Assembly (NCBI RefSeq): GCF_037120725.1
Contig: NZ_JBBAXC010000006.1
Span: 186,001 to 250,000, forward strand
DNA length: 64,000 nucleotides
Source: Bacillus spongiae
GTDB lineage: Bacteria > Bacillota > Bacilli > Bacillales > Bacillaceae_K
Direction of reading: 5' to 3'
Below the pieces are notes generated by a model that saw nothing but the letters and a program-made list of their open reading frames with translations, ran no database searches and was not told where the DNA came from. Shown piece by piece: positions 18,241-27,198 of this stretch; positions within the stretch are counted from its first letter, which is position 1, and every line of letters starts with the position of its first letter. Position numbers and translations under genes: made by a program.

Positions 18241-19278
18241 ATGGAAAAAAATAATCAGAATAGAATGAATGTAAAGAATGAATCAAATCGAACTGTAACG
18301 GGCCGAGTAATTAAAGAAATGAAACAAGTCTATAAAGTATTAGTTGGAGACGAGGAAATCAATTGTAAACTACCGGGGAAATTTTATTATCAGCATCTAG
18401 ATTCGAACAGTTACCCAGCAATTGGCGATTGGGTGACATGCGAAATGGGCAGCGATGATTTCGGATTTATTACTTCCGTACATCCACGAACGAGTAAATT
18501 CTCGAGAATGAAAGCAGGAAGTGAATGTAAAGAACAAATCATTGCAACAAATGTTGATACACTGTTTATTGTGTCATCCTTAAATGAGGATATAAATGTA
18601 AGAAGGCTGGAAAGATATTTGATGCTAGCACATGAAAGTGGGGCAGCCCCTGTTTTCCTTTTATCAAAAGGTGATTTATGTTCATCCATTGCAAAGGTGA
18701 TGGCTGACCTAAACACACTATCAAAACAAGCCGACATTATTCCCCTTAGCTGTCAAGAGGGCTGGGGGCTGGAAAAACTTGAGCCTTATTTACAACCGGA
18801 AAAGACCGTTGCCTTCGTCGGTTCATCTGGAGTAGGTAAATCGACAATCGTCAATTATTTAATGGGTGACAATGTTCAAAAAACTTTGGAGATCAGAGAT
18901 AAGGATGGGAAAGGAAAACATACAACAACGGTTAGAGAGCTATTTTATTTACAGAATGGAACGGCTGTAATTGATACACCAGGAATGAGAGAGATTCAAA
19001 TTTGGGAAGGGAAATCTGGTTTAGAGGTAGGGTTTGAAGATATAGAAACGTTATCAAGTCGTTGTTTCTTTCGAAATTGTCAGCATGTTAAAGAGCATGG
19101 ATGTGCTGTTTTAGAAGCAATTGAAAATGGAACGCTTGAACAACAACGCTTTCAAAGCTATCGAAAACTTCAAAAAGAACAGGAATTCAATAAAAGAAAA
19201 AGCGATTTACGTGCACAGCTAGACGAGAAAAAAGTGTGGAAGCAACGAAGTAAAAAGAGTAGACGAAACAGAAGGTAG
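18241..19278 (+). CDS. RsgA/YjeQ-like circularly permuted ribosome GTPase (paralogue type)
   Basis: 345 residues with OB fold (VTGRVIKEMKQVYKV region), a circularly permuted GTPase domain (G4 LSKGDL, G1 VGSSGVGKSTIVN, G3 DTPGMRE) and a C-terminal zinc knuckle (CFFRNCQHVKEHGC). RsgA helps mature the 30S subunit; this longer copy with a basic Arg/Lys tail (KKVWKQRSKKSRRNRR) resembles the second RsgA found in many bacilli rather than the house-keeping YloQ of about 298 residues. The ATG at 18241 has GGAGG 8 bases upstream; the ATG at 18214 lies within the hairpin and is rejected. Specific role unproven. Confidence 0.88.
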   Translation: MEKNNQNRMNVKNESNRTVTGRVIKEMKQVYKVLVGDEEINCKLPGKFYYQHLDSNSYPAIGDWVTCEMGSDDFGFITSVHPRTSKFSRMKAGSECKEQIIATNVDTLFIVSSLNEDINVRRLERYLMLAHESGAAPVFLLSKGDLCSSIAKVMADLNTLSKQADIIPLSCQEGWGLEKLEPYLQPEKTVAFVGSSGVGKSTIVNYLMGDNVQKTLEIRDKDGKGKHTTTVRELFYLQNGTAVIDTPGMREIQIWEGKSGLEVGFEDIETLSSRCFFRNCQHVKEHGCAVLEAIENGTLEQQRFQSYRKLQKEQEFNKRKSDLRAQLDEKKVWKQRSKKSRRNRR

Positions 19279-19367
19279 TAAGCAATTTCTTTTACGAATA
19301 GCACAAAACACGTTAGAATCTTTTACTAAGGGAAGAGTATGAATATACCTTAGAAAGGGTGAGTATC

Positions 19368-19907
19368 GTGACAACTCAAAAGAGCCAGCAGGCTACATTT
19401 GCCGGAGGTTGTTTTTGGTGTATGGTAAAACCGTTCGATGAGCAACCAGGGATCCAATCTGTTGTATCAGGTTACACAGGTGGAGAGATTGAAAATCCAA
19501 CCTATGAACAAGTATGTACCAATCTTACCGGTCATTATGAAGCGGTCCAAATTACTTTTGATCCGTCCATCTATCCTTACGCAAAGTTAGTTGAAACATA
19601 TTGGCAACTTATCGATCCAACAGATCCTGGTGGACAGTTTTTTGATCGTGGTCATTCCTATAAAACAGCCATCTTCTATCATACTGAAGAGCAAAAGCAA
19701 ATAGCAGAACAATCCAAAAAGAACTTGATAGAGAAGGGCATTTTTTCAAAACCGATTGTAACAGAGATTCTTCCAGCCAAACCGTTTTATCAAGCAGAGG
19801 GTTATCACCAAGGGTATTATAAAAAGAATTCAACGCGGTATAACGCTTATTTTGAAGGTTCAGGAAGAAAGCACTTTATTGAATCGCATTGGGGGAATGA
19901 GAAGTGA
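19368..19907 (+). CDS. msrA: Peptide-methionine (S)-S-oxide reductase
   Basis: Reduces the S epimer of methionine sulfoxide in oxidised proteins. Catalytic motif GGCFWCM lies about 17 residues from the start, with the substrate pocket VVSGYTGG and YHQGYY, and [13 protein letters not shown]. Length of about 179 is usual. GTG 19368 is well placed after AAAGG; GTG 19359 overlaps that site. It shares a 4-base GTGA overlap with msrB, so both epimer-specific enzymes are made together; the same pair is found near ypmR/ypmS in B. subtilis. Confidence 0.95.
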   Translation: MTTQKSQQATFAGGCFWCMVKPFDEQPGIQSVVSGYTGGEIENPTYEQVCTNLTGHYEAVQITFDPSIYPYAKLVETYWQLIDPTDPGGQFFDRGHSYKTAIFYHTEEQKQIAEQSKKNLIEKGIFSKPIVTEILPAKPFYQAEGYHQGYYKKNSTRYNAYFEGSGRKHFIESHWGNEK

Positions 19908-20338
19908 ATAAGAATAAAGAACAATTAAAAACAAAACTAACACCCGTGCAGTATGAAGTAACGCAAAACAACGGAACGGAACCGGCTTTTCGAAATGAAT
20001 TTTATAATCATTTTGAAGAGGGAATATACGTCGATATTGTTTCTGGAACTCCGTTATTTAGTTCGAAAGATAAATTTGATGCCCATTGTGGCTGGCCGAG
20101 TTTTTCGAAAGGAATTAAAGACGAAGAAATCGTTGAAAAAAAGGATTTTAGCCATTTCATGATTCGAACAGAAGTGAGAAGTAAAACAGCAGATTCTCAC
20201 CTTGGCCATGTATTTGATGATGGTCCAAAAGAATCAGGTGGACTTCGATATTGTATCAATTCTGCAGCATTGAGGTTCATTCCTAAAGATCGTCTTGAGG
20301 AAGAAGGGTATTCTGAATACAAAAAAATGTTTGATTGA
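19904..20338 (+). CDS. msrB: Peptide-methionine (R)-S-oxide reductase
   Basis: Reduces the R epimer of methionine sulfoxide. HCGWPSF and the catalytic [11 protein letters not shown] are present. The two CxxC pairs that bind zinc in many MsrB proteins are absent (the first site reads SGTPLFS, the second lies in [13 protein letters not shown]), so this is the zinc-free form common in bacilli. GTG start overlaps msrA by 4 bases. 144 residues, normal length. Confidence 0.95.
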   Translation: MNKNKEQLKTKLTPVQYEVTQNNGTEPAFRNEFYNHFEEGIYVDIVSGTPLFSSKDKFDAHCGWPSFSKGIKDEEIVEKKDFSHFMIRTEVRSKTADSHLGHVFDDGPKESGGLRYCINSAALRFIPKDRLEEEGYSEYKKMFD

Positions 20339-20472
20339 CGATACGGTTATGGTATTTCATGAATCGCATTGAAGTGAAAAAAAATATTGCTATCATTTTT
20401 TAGACTAGCATTTTTCGTATTATCATTGTAATACCGTTAGAAGAGAGAGAAAATATTTGGGCAAATGCACAG

Positions 20473-20500
20473 ACACAAATCGGGCATTTATCATAGTGTA
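20473..20500 (+). promoter_or_regulatory. Candidate mother-cell (sigma-K type) promoter of yjcZ-like gene
   Basis: ACA at -35 and CATAGTGTA at -10, spaced 16 bases, match the mother-cell consensus AC and CATAnnnTA. It lies about 40 bases before the start of the small sporulation gene at 20539. Confidence 0.5.
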
Positions 20501-20538
20501 GTAATGTATTAAAACAAAACACTTGAGGAGTGAGTTCT

Positions 20539-20688
20539 ATGTATTACGGAGGCTATGATCATTGTTGCCCTGAATACCCGACTTATAGTTATCCATGCTG
20601 CGGCGGATTTAATAACGGTTTCGCGTTAATTGTGGTGTTATTTATCTTACTTATCATTATTGGGGCAGTGTGCTTCTTCCCTAGATAA
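20539..20688 (+). CDS. YjcZ-family small sporulation membrane protein
   Basis: 49 residues, too short for routine gene calling. A Tyr/Cys/Gly-rich head (MYYGGYDHCCPEYPTYSYPC) is followed by the hallmark helix FALIVVLFILLIIIGAVCF, the signature of the tiny Bacillus membrane family that includes YjcZ. RBS GAGGAG lies upstream. Four Cys in the head could cross-link. The preceding sigma-K-like promoter supports expression in the mother cell, which is inferred. Confidence 0.85.
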   Translation: MYYGGYDHCCPEYPTYSYPCCGGFNNGFALIVVLFILLIIIGAVCFFPR

Positions 20689-20784
20689 AGATACGTAAGT
20701 TGACGGGTATGTTGTCATTTGCTCTGTTAACGGAAGGAAGAATATTAAACCCTATAAAAAAAATGTAGTGATAAAGTAACTCAA

Positions 20785-20814
20785 AAAAGGCATTGCTTAC
20801 AAGCAATGCCTTTT
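20785..20814. terminator. Bidirectional terminator
   Basis: Perfect 14-bp arms AAAAGGCATTGCTT and complement around AC, between yjcZ-like (plus) and the chemoreceptor (minus). Confidence 0.85.
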
Positions 20815-20836
20815 AGACTACAATAAATAAATTTTC

Positions 20837-22627
20837 TTAAATTTTAAAATTCCCCACTACATCACGTAATTTTTCAGCTTGAATGGATAATTCTGAAGCA
20901 GATGCGGTGATCTGTTCCATTGCAGCAGATCCCTCTTCAGAAGCGGCAGCGGTCGTTTCAGTGTTTAATGCTGTGCTTGAAGCAATTTCATTTACATACG
21001 TGAAGGATGAAGCAACTTCATTGCTTAATGTCAAGGTATGATGGATTTGTTGAACCATTTCATCCATGACATCAAATGTTGAGGTTGAGTGAGATAAAAT
21101 CCTCTCTAGTGAGTTAATCGTCTCATTAGATGTTTCCACTCCGGAAATGACTTCTTTTACACCTTCGCGGTTTTGCTCGATAATTTTTGTTACTTCCTCT
21201 TGTATCGAATAGACAATTTTAGTGACTTCCCTTGCGGCTCCTTGTGACTGCTCAGCAAGCTTTCTGACCTCATCTGCTACAACAGCAAACCCTCGACCAT
21301 GTTCTCCTGCTCTAGCTGCTTCAATTGCAGCATTTAATGCCAGTAAATTGGTTTGTTCTGAAATTTCTGTAATAGTTTTAATAATGGAGGTGATTTCTTC
21401 CGACTTTTTGCCTAGTGCTTTTACAGTATCTGATGTGTTTGCCATCATTTCTTCGATGTTCATCATTTTTGCAGAAGAGCTATTTACTGAATCGCTTCCT
21501 ACCTCAGCTGCTTCCTTCGTATTAAGTGCTGAGCTTTTAACGACCTCAGCATTTTTGGAAAGGGTTGTTGCAGCTTCTTCAAGCGCCTGCATTTTATCTA
21601 GAGAGTCAGTCATTTTGTTTGTCGTTTCCTCACTACCAGCAGCAATCTGAGTAGAAGTTTCTGCTATGGAAACAATGGTTTTGGTTGTTTCCTCAGCTGA
21701 TGCTAAAAGCTGTTCTGAGCTGGCTGAGACGTTTTCAGCCATAAATGATACTTCATAAACAAGCTTTCCAATTCCTTCAATAAGTAAATTCGTATCATCT
21801 GCTAGTTTAGCAAGCTCATCCTTTGACGTTACTTTAATTCGTTTCGTTAAATCTCCACCAGCATTAGCAATCTCTAAAATAGACGAGCTGATTTTGTTCG
21901 TATTTCGAGTAATCGTTATGGATAGGATAATGGCAAAAATAATGGAAAGTATACTAGCAACTATGGCTAAACTGACCGTTACATTTTTTGATAGTGCTAC
22001 TTGATCTTTAAGTTCTGTAATCCGTGTGTCCGTCGTTAATAATTGGTCCTCAACAATTAATTCTACGTATGTACCAATTGAATCCATGTATTTTTTACCT
22101 TGTCCAGTAGAAACAATTTCTTGTGCCTCTTTAGCAAATCCTGCCTTTCGTTTGTCTACAACGCGGTCAATCCACTTTATCCATAAATTAAAATTAGTTT
22201 GGATCTTCCCTAACCTATCCGACTGCTCTTCTTGACCAGAATAGGTACGTTCAAGAAAAAGAAAATGTTCAGGAATCGACTCTTTTCCTTTTACATATGG
22301 TTCTAAAAATTCTTCATTTCCTGTAATGACATATCCTCTTGCACCTGTTTCAATATTTAACAGCGAGGAGTTCAGGAATGCCAATTGGTTTTGAACCTCC
22401 ACATCTCTTTCTAAAAGGGTATTCATTTCATTATCTAGCTTGGTCATGTTGGCATTAAACGTAAAAGCAATCCCAATTAATACGAAAGAAAGAAAAACAA
22501 AAGAAAGGATTACCTTCCCTCGAATCGTTCGGTAAAGGCGAAAAGGCTTTACCCATGATTTTTGTTCACTTTTCAGGTTAGAAGGTTTTTTTCTTTTTGA
22601 TAAAAAAGAGAAGTTTACTATTTTCAC
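20837..22627 (-). CDS. Methyl-accepting chemotaxis protein with CHASE3 sensor
   Basis: Membrane chemoreceptor that signals through CheA/CheW. From GTG 22627 (AGGGGGAATTAT ahead) the order is: basic N-terminus, TM1 ([17 protein letters not shown]), an extracellular CHASE3-type helical sensor with the mark [22 protein letters not shown]2 ([20 protein letters not shown]), a HAMP stretch, then the long coiled coil with the invariant hairpin tip [20 protein letters not shown]. 596 residues. CHASE3 ligands are largely unknown. A longer frame to 22687 adds a Cys/Leu-rich segment without RBS and is rejected. Monocistronic. Confidence 0.92.
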   Translation of the reverse strand: MKIVNFSFLSKRKKPSNLKSEQKSWVKPFRLYRTIRGKVILSFVFLSFVLIGIAFTFNANMTKLDNEMNTLLERDVEVQNQLAFLNSSLLNIETGARGYVITGNEEFLEPYVKGKESIPEHFLFLERTYSGQEEQSDRLGKIQTNFNLWIKWIDRVVDKRKAGFAKEAQEIVSTGQGKKYMDSIGTYVELIVEDQLLTTDTRITELKDQVALSKNVTVSLAIVASILSIIFAIILSITITRNTNKISSSILEIANAGGDLTKRIKVTSKDELAKLADDTNLLIEGIGKLVYEVSFMAENVSASSEQLLASAEETTKTIVSIAETSTQIAAGSEETTNKMTDSLDKMQALEEAATTLSKNAEVVKSSALNTKEAAEVGSDSVNSSSAKMMNIEEMMANTSDTVKALGKKSEEITSIIKTITEISEQTNLLALNAAIEAARAGEHGRGFAVVADEVRKLAEQSQGAAREVTKIVYSIQEEVTKIIEQNREGVKEVISGVETSNETINSLERILSHSTSTFDVMDEMVQQIHHTLTLSNEVASSFTYVNEIASSTALNTETTAAASEEGSAAMEQITASASELSIQAEKLRDVVGNFKI

Positions 22628-22879
22628 ATAATTCCCCCTTTTGTAAAGTTGTAATAATTCTAACATTATTATGCAGGTAGTAGTCATATTTATCTACAAA
22701 ATATTTGAAAAATTTCTCTGGCTCTGTCGAAATATCGAAGAAAATAAGAGGAGGGAATGAGTGTTATTACCGAACGATTATATATGATAAATAATAAAAG
22801 TTCGGAAAATGGTTGTAATCGTCTTGATATTTTGATATATTTACCGTTGTGGTTAGTAAAACACGAAAAGAGGTAATGG

Positions 22880-24352
22880 ATGATGAGAACCGAATATGAT
22901 GTGATTATTGTTGGAGCTGGACCTGCTGGAATTTTTGCCAGCTATGAAATGACGTTAAAATTACCTAATGCTAAAGTGTTATTAGTAGATAAAGGACATG
23001 ATATTTATAGGAGAAATTGCCCGATATTGCAAAAAAAGATTGAAAAATGTCCTCCAGCAGTAGGGCGGAAGGAATTTGCAGGTTGTCTCCCAGCCTGCTC
23101 AATTACGAACGGCTTTGGTGGAGCAGGTGCCTATTCTGACGGAAAGTTTAATATTACAAGTGAGTTTGGAGGTTGGATGACCGATTATTTACCAAACTCA
23201 AAGGTCGAAGAGTTAATAAGATACGTTGACCAGATTAATTTACAACACGGTGCAACAGAGAATATAACAGACCCTTTAACTCCTGAAGTACGAGATATTG
23301 AAAAAAGAGGGTACGCTGCAGGATTAAAATTGTTAAGAGCACAAGTTAGGCACCTTGGCACAGAACAGAACCTAGAAATTTTGAAAAATATTTATGAATA
23401 TTTAAAAGATAAGGTCGAAATGACGTTTAAAACAGAAGTAGAGGACTTTCTAACAGAGAAGGATGCTGATAGAAAGTACACAATGAAAGGAATTACGTTA
23501 AAAGACGGAACGAATTTATATGCTAAAAAAGTGATGGTTGCTCCAGGGCGTGATGGCTCAACATGGCTTGCAAAGCTATTAAAGAAAAGACGATTAAGAA
23601 TGTTAAACAACCAAGTAGATATTGGTGTGAGAGTTGAAACTTCTGATATTGTCATGGAGGAAATTAATACTCACCTTTATGAAGGCAAGTTTGTCTATAA
23701 TACATCGGTTGGTACAAAGGTCCGTACATTTTGTAGTAACCCTTCAGGACATGTTGTAGTGGAAAATCATTCAGGTACCATGTTAGCAAATGGACATGCT
23801 TATAAAGACCCAACTTTAGGAAGTGAGAATACCAATTTTGCGTTGCTCGTTTCTCATACTTTTTCAGATCCGTTCGATCAACCGAATGAATATGCGCATG
23901 AAGTATCCACATTAGCCAATCGCTTATCAAATGGTGGACTTATTGTCCAAAAATATGGAGACATTTTAAAAGGAAGAAGGTCAACCGTAAAACGTATTCA
24001 AGAAGGGTTTTTAGAACCAACTTTAAAAGAAGCCGTTCCAGGAGATTTAGGACTAGTTCTTCCATACAATACAATGAAAAGTTTAATTGAAATGACAGAA
24101 GCATTGGACCATGTTACACCTGGTATTGCCTCTGAACATACGTTATTTTATGGAGTAGAGGCAAAGTTTTATTCAGCACGCCCCAAATTGAATAATCGTT
24201 TTGAAACTGAAATTTCAGGCTTGTATGTTGGAGGGGATGGAGCTGGAATTACACGTGGGCTCGCACAGGCGGGTGCATGTGGCGTTTGGATTGCAAGAGA
24301 CATGATTAATAAACTAGAAAATAAGAAAATGCTTGAATCAGTCAATCATTAA
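22880..24352 (+). CDS. FAD-dependent oxidoreductase of unknown substrate
   Basis: 490 residues. N-terminal dinucleotide fold VIIVGAGPAGIFASYEM, a Cys-rich segment (CPILQKKIEKCPPAVGRKEF then GCLPACS, with CxxxC-like spacing) and FGGAGAYSDGKFN, then the FAD-closing motif LYVGGDGAGITRGLAQAG near the end. This arrangement is that of the large unassigned family often named FAD-dependent dehydrogenase. The early cysteines may be redox active or bind a cluster. It stands alone, closed by a terminator at 24358. Substrate not inferable. Confidence 0.82.
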   Translation: MMRTEYDVIIVGAGPAGIFASYEMTLKLPNAKVLLVDKGHDIYRRNCPILQKKIEKCPPAVGRKEFAGCLPACSITNGFGGAGAYSDGKFNITSEFGGWMTDYLPNSKVEELIRYVDQINLQHGATENITDPLTPEVRDIEKRGYAAGLKLLRAQVRHLGTEQNLEILKNIYEYLKDKVEMTFKTEVEDFLTEKDADRKYTMKGITLKDGTNLYAKKVMVAPGRDGSTWLAKLLKKRRLRMLNNQVDIGVRVETSDIVMEEINTHLYEGKFVYNTSVGTKVRTFCSNPSGHVVVENHSGTMLANGHAYKDPTLGSENTNFALLVSHTFSDPFDQPNEYAHEVSTLANRLSNGGLIVQKYGDILKGRRSTVKRIQEGFLEPTLKEAVPGDLGLVLPYNTMKSLIEMTEALDHVTPGIASEHTLFYGVEAKFYSARPKLNNRFETEISGLYVGGDGAGITRGLAQAGACGVWIARDMINKLENKKMLESVNH

Positions 24353-24357
24353 GTTGA

Positions 24358-24392
24358 AAGGTCCGACTCTAGTTACAGGAGTCGGACTTTTC
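24358..24392 (+). terminator. Terminator after FAD oxidoreductase
   Basis: GTCCGACTC/GAGTCGGAC arms with flanking A and T tracts. Confidence 0.8.
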
Positions 24393-24495
24393 ATGTTTTT
24401 TGAAAAGAGATTTTCAAGTAAGAAAGATTTCGGAATTCCTTACATAGATATGAATTAAAAGAATAATTGCATTTAATATGCTTAGGAGGGATTCT

Positions 24496-25824
24496 ATGTC
24501 CCGTTCATATTTAATAAAACCGTTTCTAGATAAGAATTACCCTTTAGTGGATTATGGAAAAGGGGTCTATGTATTTGACAAAAATGGAAAAGATTATCTA
24601 GACGCATGTTCAGGAGCTGTTACGGCGAATATTGGTCACGGGATGGAAGAAATCATTTCTAAAATGAGCCTACAAGGAAATAAAATTGCTTTTGTTTACC
24701 GTTCGCAATTTACGAATGAACCTGCGGAAGCCCTTGCCGAACTGCTGGCAAAAAAAGCACCACAGACGCCGTATTGCTTTTTTGTTAATAGTGGTTCAGA
24801 AGCGGTCGAAACAGCGATGAAAATTGCTATTCAATATTGGCAAGAGAAAGGGAGGAAAGGGAAAAAAATTATCTTATCACGCTGGTTAAGCTATCACGGG
24901 ATCACTATGGGTGCACTAAGTATGTCTGGTCATTCTGTTAGAAGAGAGCGTTTTGAAAGTCATTTAGAAGAGCGTCCAGTACTAGAGCCGCCATATTGTT
25001 ATCGGTGTCCATTTGACCTAGAGTATCCAAACTGTCAATTGAAATGTGCTAACCAACTGGATTTAATGATTGAAAGAATTGGATCTGATAACATTGCCGC
25101 TTTTATTGCAGAGCCAATTATTGGTGCTGCTGGTGGAGCGATTGTTCCAACAAAAGACTATTATCAACGTATTAAAGAAATTTGTGACAAACACAATCTG
25201 CTGTTTATTGTTGATGAAGTGATGACAGGCTGTGGCAGAACGGGGAGTTTTTTAGCGATTGAGGATTGGGGTGTAGAGGCAGATATTGTTGCAATAGGAA
25301 AGGGTTTATCAGCAGGTTATTCACCGATTGCGGCAACGTTAGTGTCTAATAATATTATTAAAGAAATTCAAACAGGAAGCAGAGTTTTGATGAGCGGTCA
25401 TACGTATAGTGCTAATCCATTGTCAGCAACTGCTGCATTAGCCGTACTGCAATTAATTGATAATGAGAAAATCTTAGAAAACGTACCAACGAAAAGTAAA
25501 GAGCTCCTCCATTATTTAAATTTATTAAAAGAAAGGTTTTCATTGATTGGTGATGTAAGAGGGAAGGGAATGTTATTTGGGCTTGAATTCATTAATGGAC
25601 AAGATCACCAGCCATTGCCAAGTGAATGGACACCTCGTCTAGTTGCTATTGCAGAAAAAGAAGGGCTACTTATATACCCTGCAGGAGCTGGATTAGATGG
25701 TAAAAGCGGGACGGCCATTTTAGTTGCTCCACCCTTAACGATAAAAAGTAGTGAAATTAAAGAATTATATCACAGGCTATATTCTGTCATTGAGGCATTT
25801 GAAAAAGAAATCATTCAAGCTTAA
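24496..25824 (+). CDS. yodT: Class III PLP aminotransferase of the beta-lysine operon (YodT type)
   Basis: First gene of the lysine operon. PLP enzyme with VNSGSEAVETAMKIAIQYW, the phosphate/ring region VDEVMTGCGRTG, the Schiff-base Lys in AIGKGLSAGYSPIAA and SGHTYSANPLSATAALAV. It also has a Cys-rich insertion CYRCPFDLEYPNCQLKC typical of the YodT clade. In the proposed pathway it deaminates (acetyl-)beta-lysine at C3 to a 3-oxo acid; this is inferred from context. Start ATG 24496 follows AGGAGGGATTCT. The next gene starts 17 bases on. 442 residues. Confidence 0.88.
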   Translation: MSRSYLIKPFLDKNYPLVDYGKGVYVFDKNGKDYLDACSGAVTANIGHGMEEIISKMSLQGNKIAFVYRSQFTNEPAEALAELLAKKAPQTPYCFFVNSGSEAVETAMKIAIQYWQEKGRKGKKIILSRWLSYHGITMGALSMSGHSVRRERFESHLEERPVLEPPYCYRCPFDLEYPNCQLKCANQLDLMIERIGSDNIAAFIAEPIIGAAGGAIVPTKDYYQRIKEICDKHNLLFIVDEVMTGCGRTGSFLAIEDWGVEADIVAIGKGLSAGYSPIAATLVSNNIIKEIQTGSRVLMSGHTYSANPLSATAALAVLQLIDNEKILENVPTKSKELLHYLNLLKERFSLIGDVRGKGMLFGLEFINGQDHQPLPSEWTPRLVAIAEKEGLLIYPAGAGLDGKSGTAILVAPPLTIKSSEIKELYHRLYSVIEAFEKEIIQA

Positions 25825-25841
25825 GAAAAAGGGGAATTGAA

Positions 25842-26549
25842 ATGAATGGATGGGAGAAAGTGTGTGAGTTAAAAGATCTTAGCAAAGTATTTAATGATGG
25901 AATGACGTTAATGTTTGGGGGCTTCGGAGGAGTCGGTTCCCCTCCTTCACTGATTGAATTTATATTAGAGCTAGGTATTAAAGACTTGACGATTATTGGG
26001 AATGATACAGGATTTCCTTCTATAGGGATCGGGAAGTTGATTGCCAATCGAAGAGTCAAAAAAGTCATTGCTTCGCATATTGGGTCTAATCCAATTGCTG
26101 GTACGATGCGAGAGAGTGGTGAGCTTGACATTGAATTTTCGCCTCAAGGAATATTAGCTGAGCGTATTAGAGCAGGAGGAGTGGGTTTGGAGGGAATCAT
26201 TACTCAGATTGGAGTAGATGACCCTTTATTATCGATAGGGAAAGAAAAAATAATGGTGAATGGAACGTCTTGTTTAGTGGAAACACCTTTAACAGCCGAT
26301 GTATCCATTATTTATGGAAAACAGGCGGATCATTTTGGGAATATCACTTATGAAATGAGCGCAAGAAATACAAATCCCCTTGTTGCAATGGCTGGAAAGT
26401 ACACCATTGCTGAAGTAGAAGAGATTGTCGAAAGTGGGGAATTAAACCCCGAACATATTATTACCTCTGGGGTTTTTGTTAACTCTATTATTCGGACGAA
26501 AGGGGTGAACTGGAAATGGATGTGGGAGATGGATGGAAATATAAACTAG
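25842..26549 (+). CDS. yodS: 3-oxoacid CoA-transferase subunit A (YodS type)
   Basis: 235 residues, alpha subunit of a family I CoA-transferase: GMTLMFGGFGGVGSPPSLIE (glycine loop), GNDTGFPSIGIGKLI, and HIGSNPIAG. It works with the next gene product to move CoA between an acyl-CoA and a 3-oxo acid, here probably a keto product of beta-lysine. The gene overlaps the beta subunit gene by 34 bases in another frame, unusually long but keeping the two coupled. Confidence 0.9.
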   Translation: MNGWEKVCELKDLSKVFNDGMTLMFGGFGGVGSPPSLIEFILELGIKDLTIIGNDTGFPSIGIGKLIANRRVKKVIASHIGSNPIAGTMRESGELDIEFSPQGILAERIRAGGVGLEGIITQIGVDDPLLSIGKEKIMVNGTSCLVETPLTADVSIIYGKQADHFGNITYEMSARNTNPLVAMAGKYTIAEVEEIVESGELNPEHIITSGVFVNSIIRTKGVNWKWMWEMDGNIN

Positions 26550-27184
26550 CAAAACGAGCTGCAGAAGAAATTCAAAACAGGATGATTGTCAATCTAGGTA
26601 TTGGAATCCCCTCCTTCATTCCGAATTATTTACCTCCTGAAAGAAGAGTGTTTTTTCATGGAGAGAACGGAGTGATTGGATTGGGGCCTTCACCTGCAAG
26701 AGGGGAAGAAGAAGAGAATTTATGTAATGCAGGTGGATTTCCAGTTACGTTGCAGCATGGTGGTTCCTATTGTGATAGTGCGGAGGCTTTTGCCATCATT
26801 CGAAATCGTCATATTGATATGTCCGTGCTAGGTGCTCTTCAAGTAAGCAGTCAAGGTGACTTAGCAAACTGGATTATTCCAGGAAAAAAAGTTCCTGGTA
26901 TGGGGGGAGCCACTGAGTTAGCTTCAAGAGCGAAAAAGGTCATTATTTTAATGTCCCAATGCAATAAAAAGGGTGAAAGTAAGCTAGTCACAACATGTAC
27001 ATTACCCTTAACGGCTAAACAGTGCGTGGATATGGTGATAACCGAAATGGGTGTTTATGAAATTTGTGAAGAAGGGTTTAAATTGGTGGAGCTTTTTCAT
27101 CCTTTTTCGATAGAAGAAGTTAGGCAAAGAACAAATGCGACTTTAATGATTTCTAACAACTTAATAAAAAGAAATGATAGTTGA
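26516..27184 (+). CDS. yodR: 3-oxoacid CoA-transferase subunit B (YodR type)
   Basis: 222 residues, beta subunit with the catalytic glutamate in FFHGENGVIGLGP, the start MIVNLGIGIPSFIPNYLP and the C-terminal VTTCTLPLTAKQCVDMVIT. The start ATG 26516 has AAAGGGGTGA upstream, inside the end of yodS. The yodQ frame opens only a few bases after the stop. Substrate is inferred from the operon: activation or use of an acetylated 3-oxo acid derived from lysine. Confidence 0.9.
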   Translation: MDVGDGWKYKLAKRAAEEIQNRMIVNLGIGIPSFIPNYLPPERRVFFHGENGVIGLGPSPARGEEEENLCNAGGFPVTLQHGGSYCDSAEAFAIIRNRHIDMSVLGALQVSSQGDLANWIIPGKKVPGMGGATELASRAKKVIILMSQCNKKGESKLVTTCTLPLTAKQCVDMVITEMGVYEICEEGFKLVELFHPFSIEEVRQRTNATLMISNNLIKRNDS

Positions 27185-27198
27185 AAGGAGGAGAACGA

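Noticed and set aside
22628..22760. Sigma-D promoter for the chemoreceptor
   Set aside because: TTCGATAT on the minus strand resembles the -10, but no TAAA lies about 15 bases upstream.
24436..24495. Sigma-E/K promoter for the lysine operon
   Set aside because: CATAGATAT is close to the -10 but the last two consensus bases and a -35 AC are absent; expected from B. subtilis but not supported enough here.
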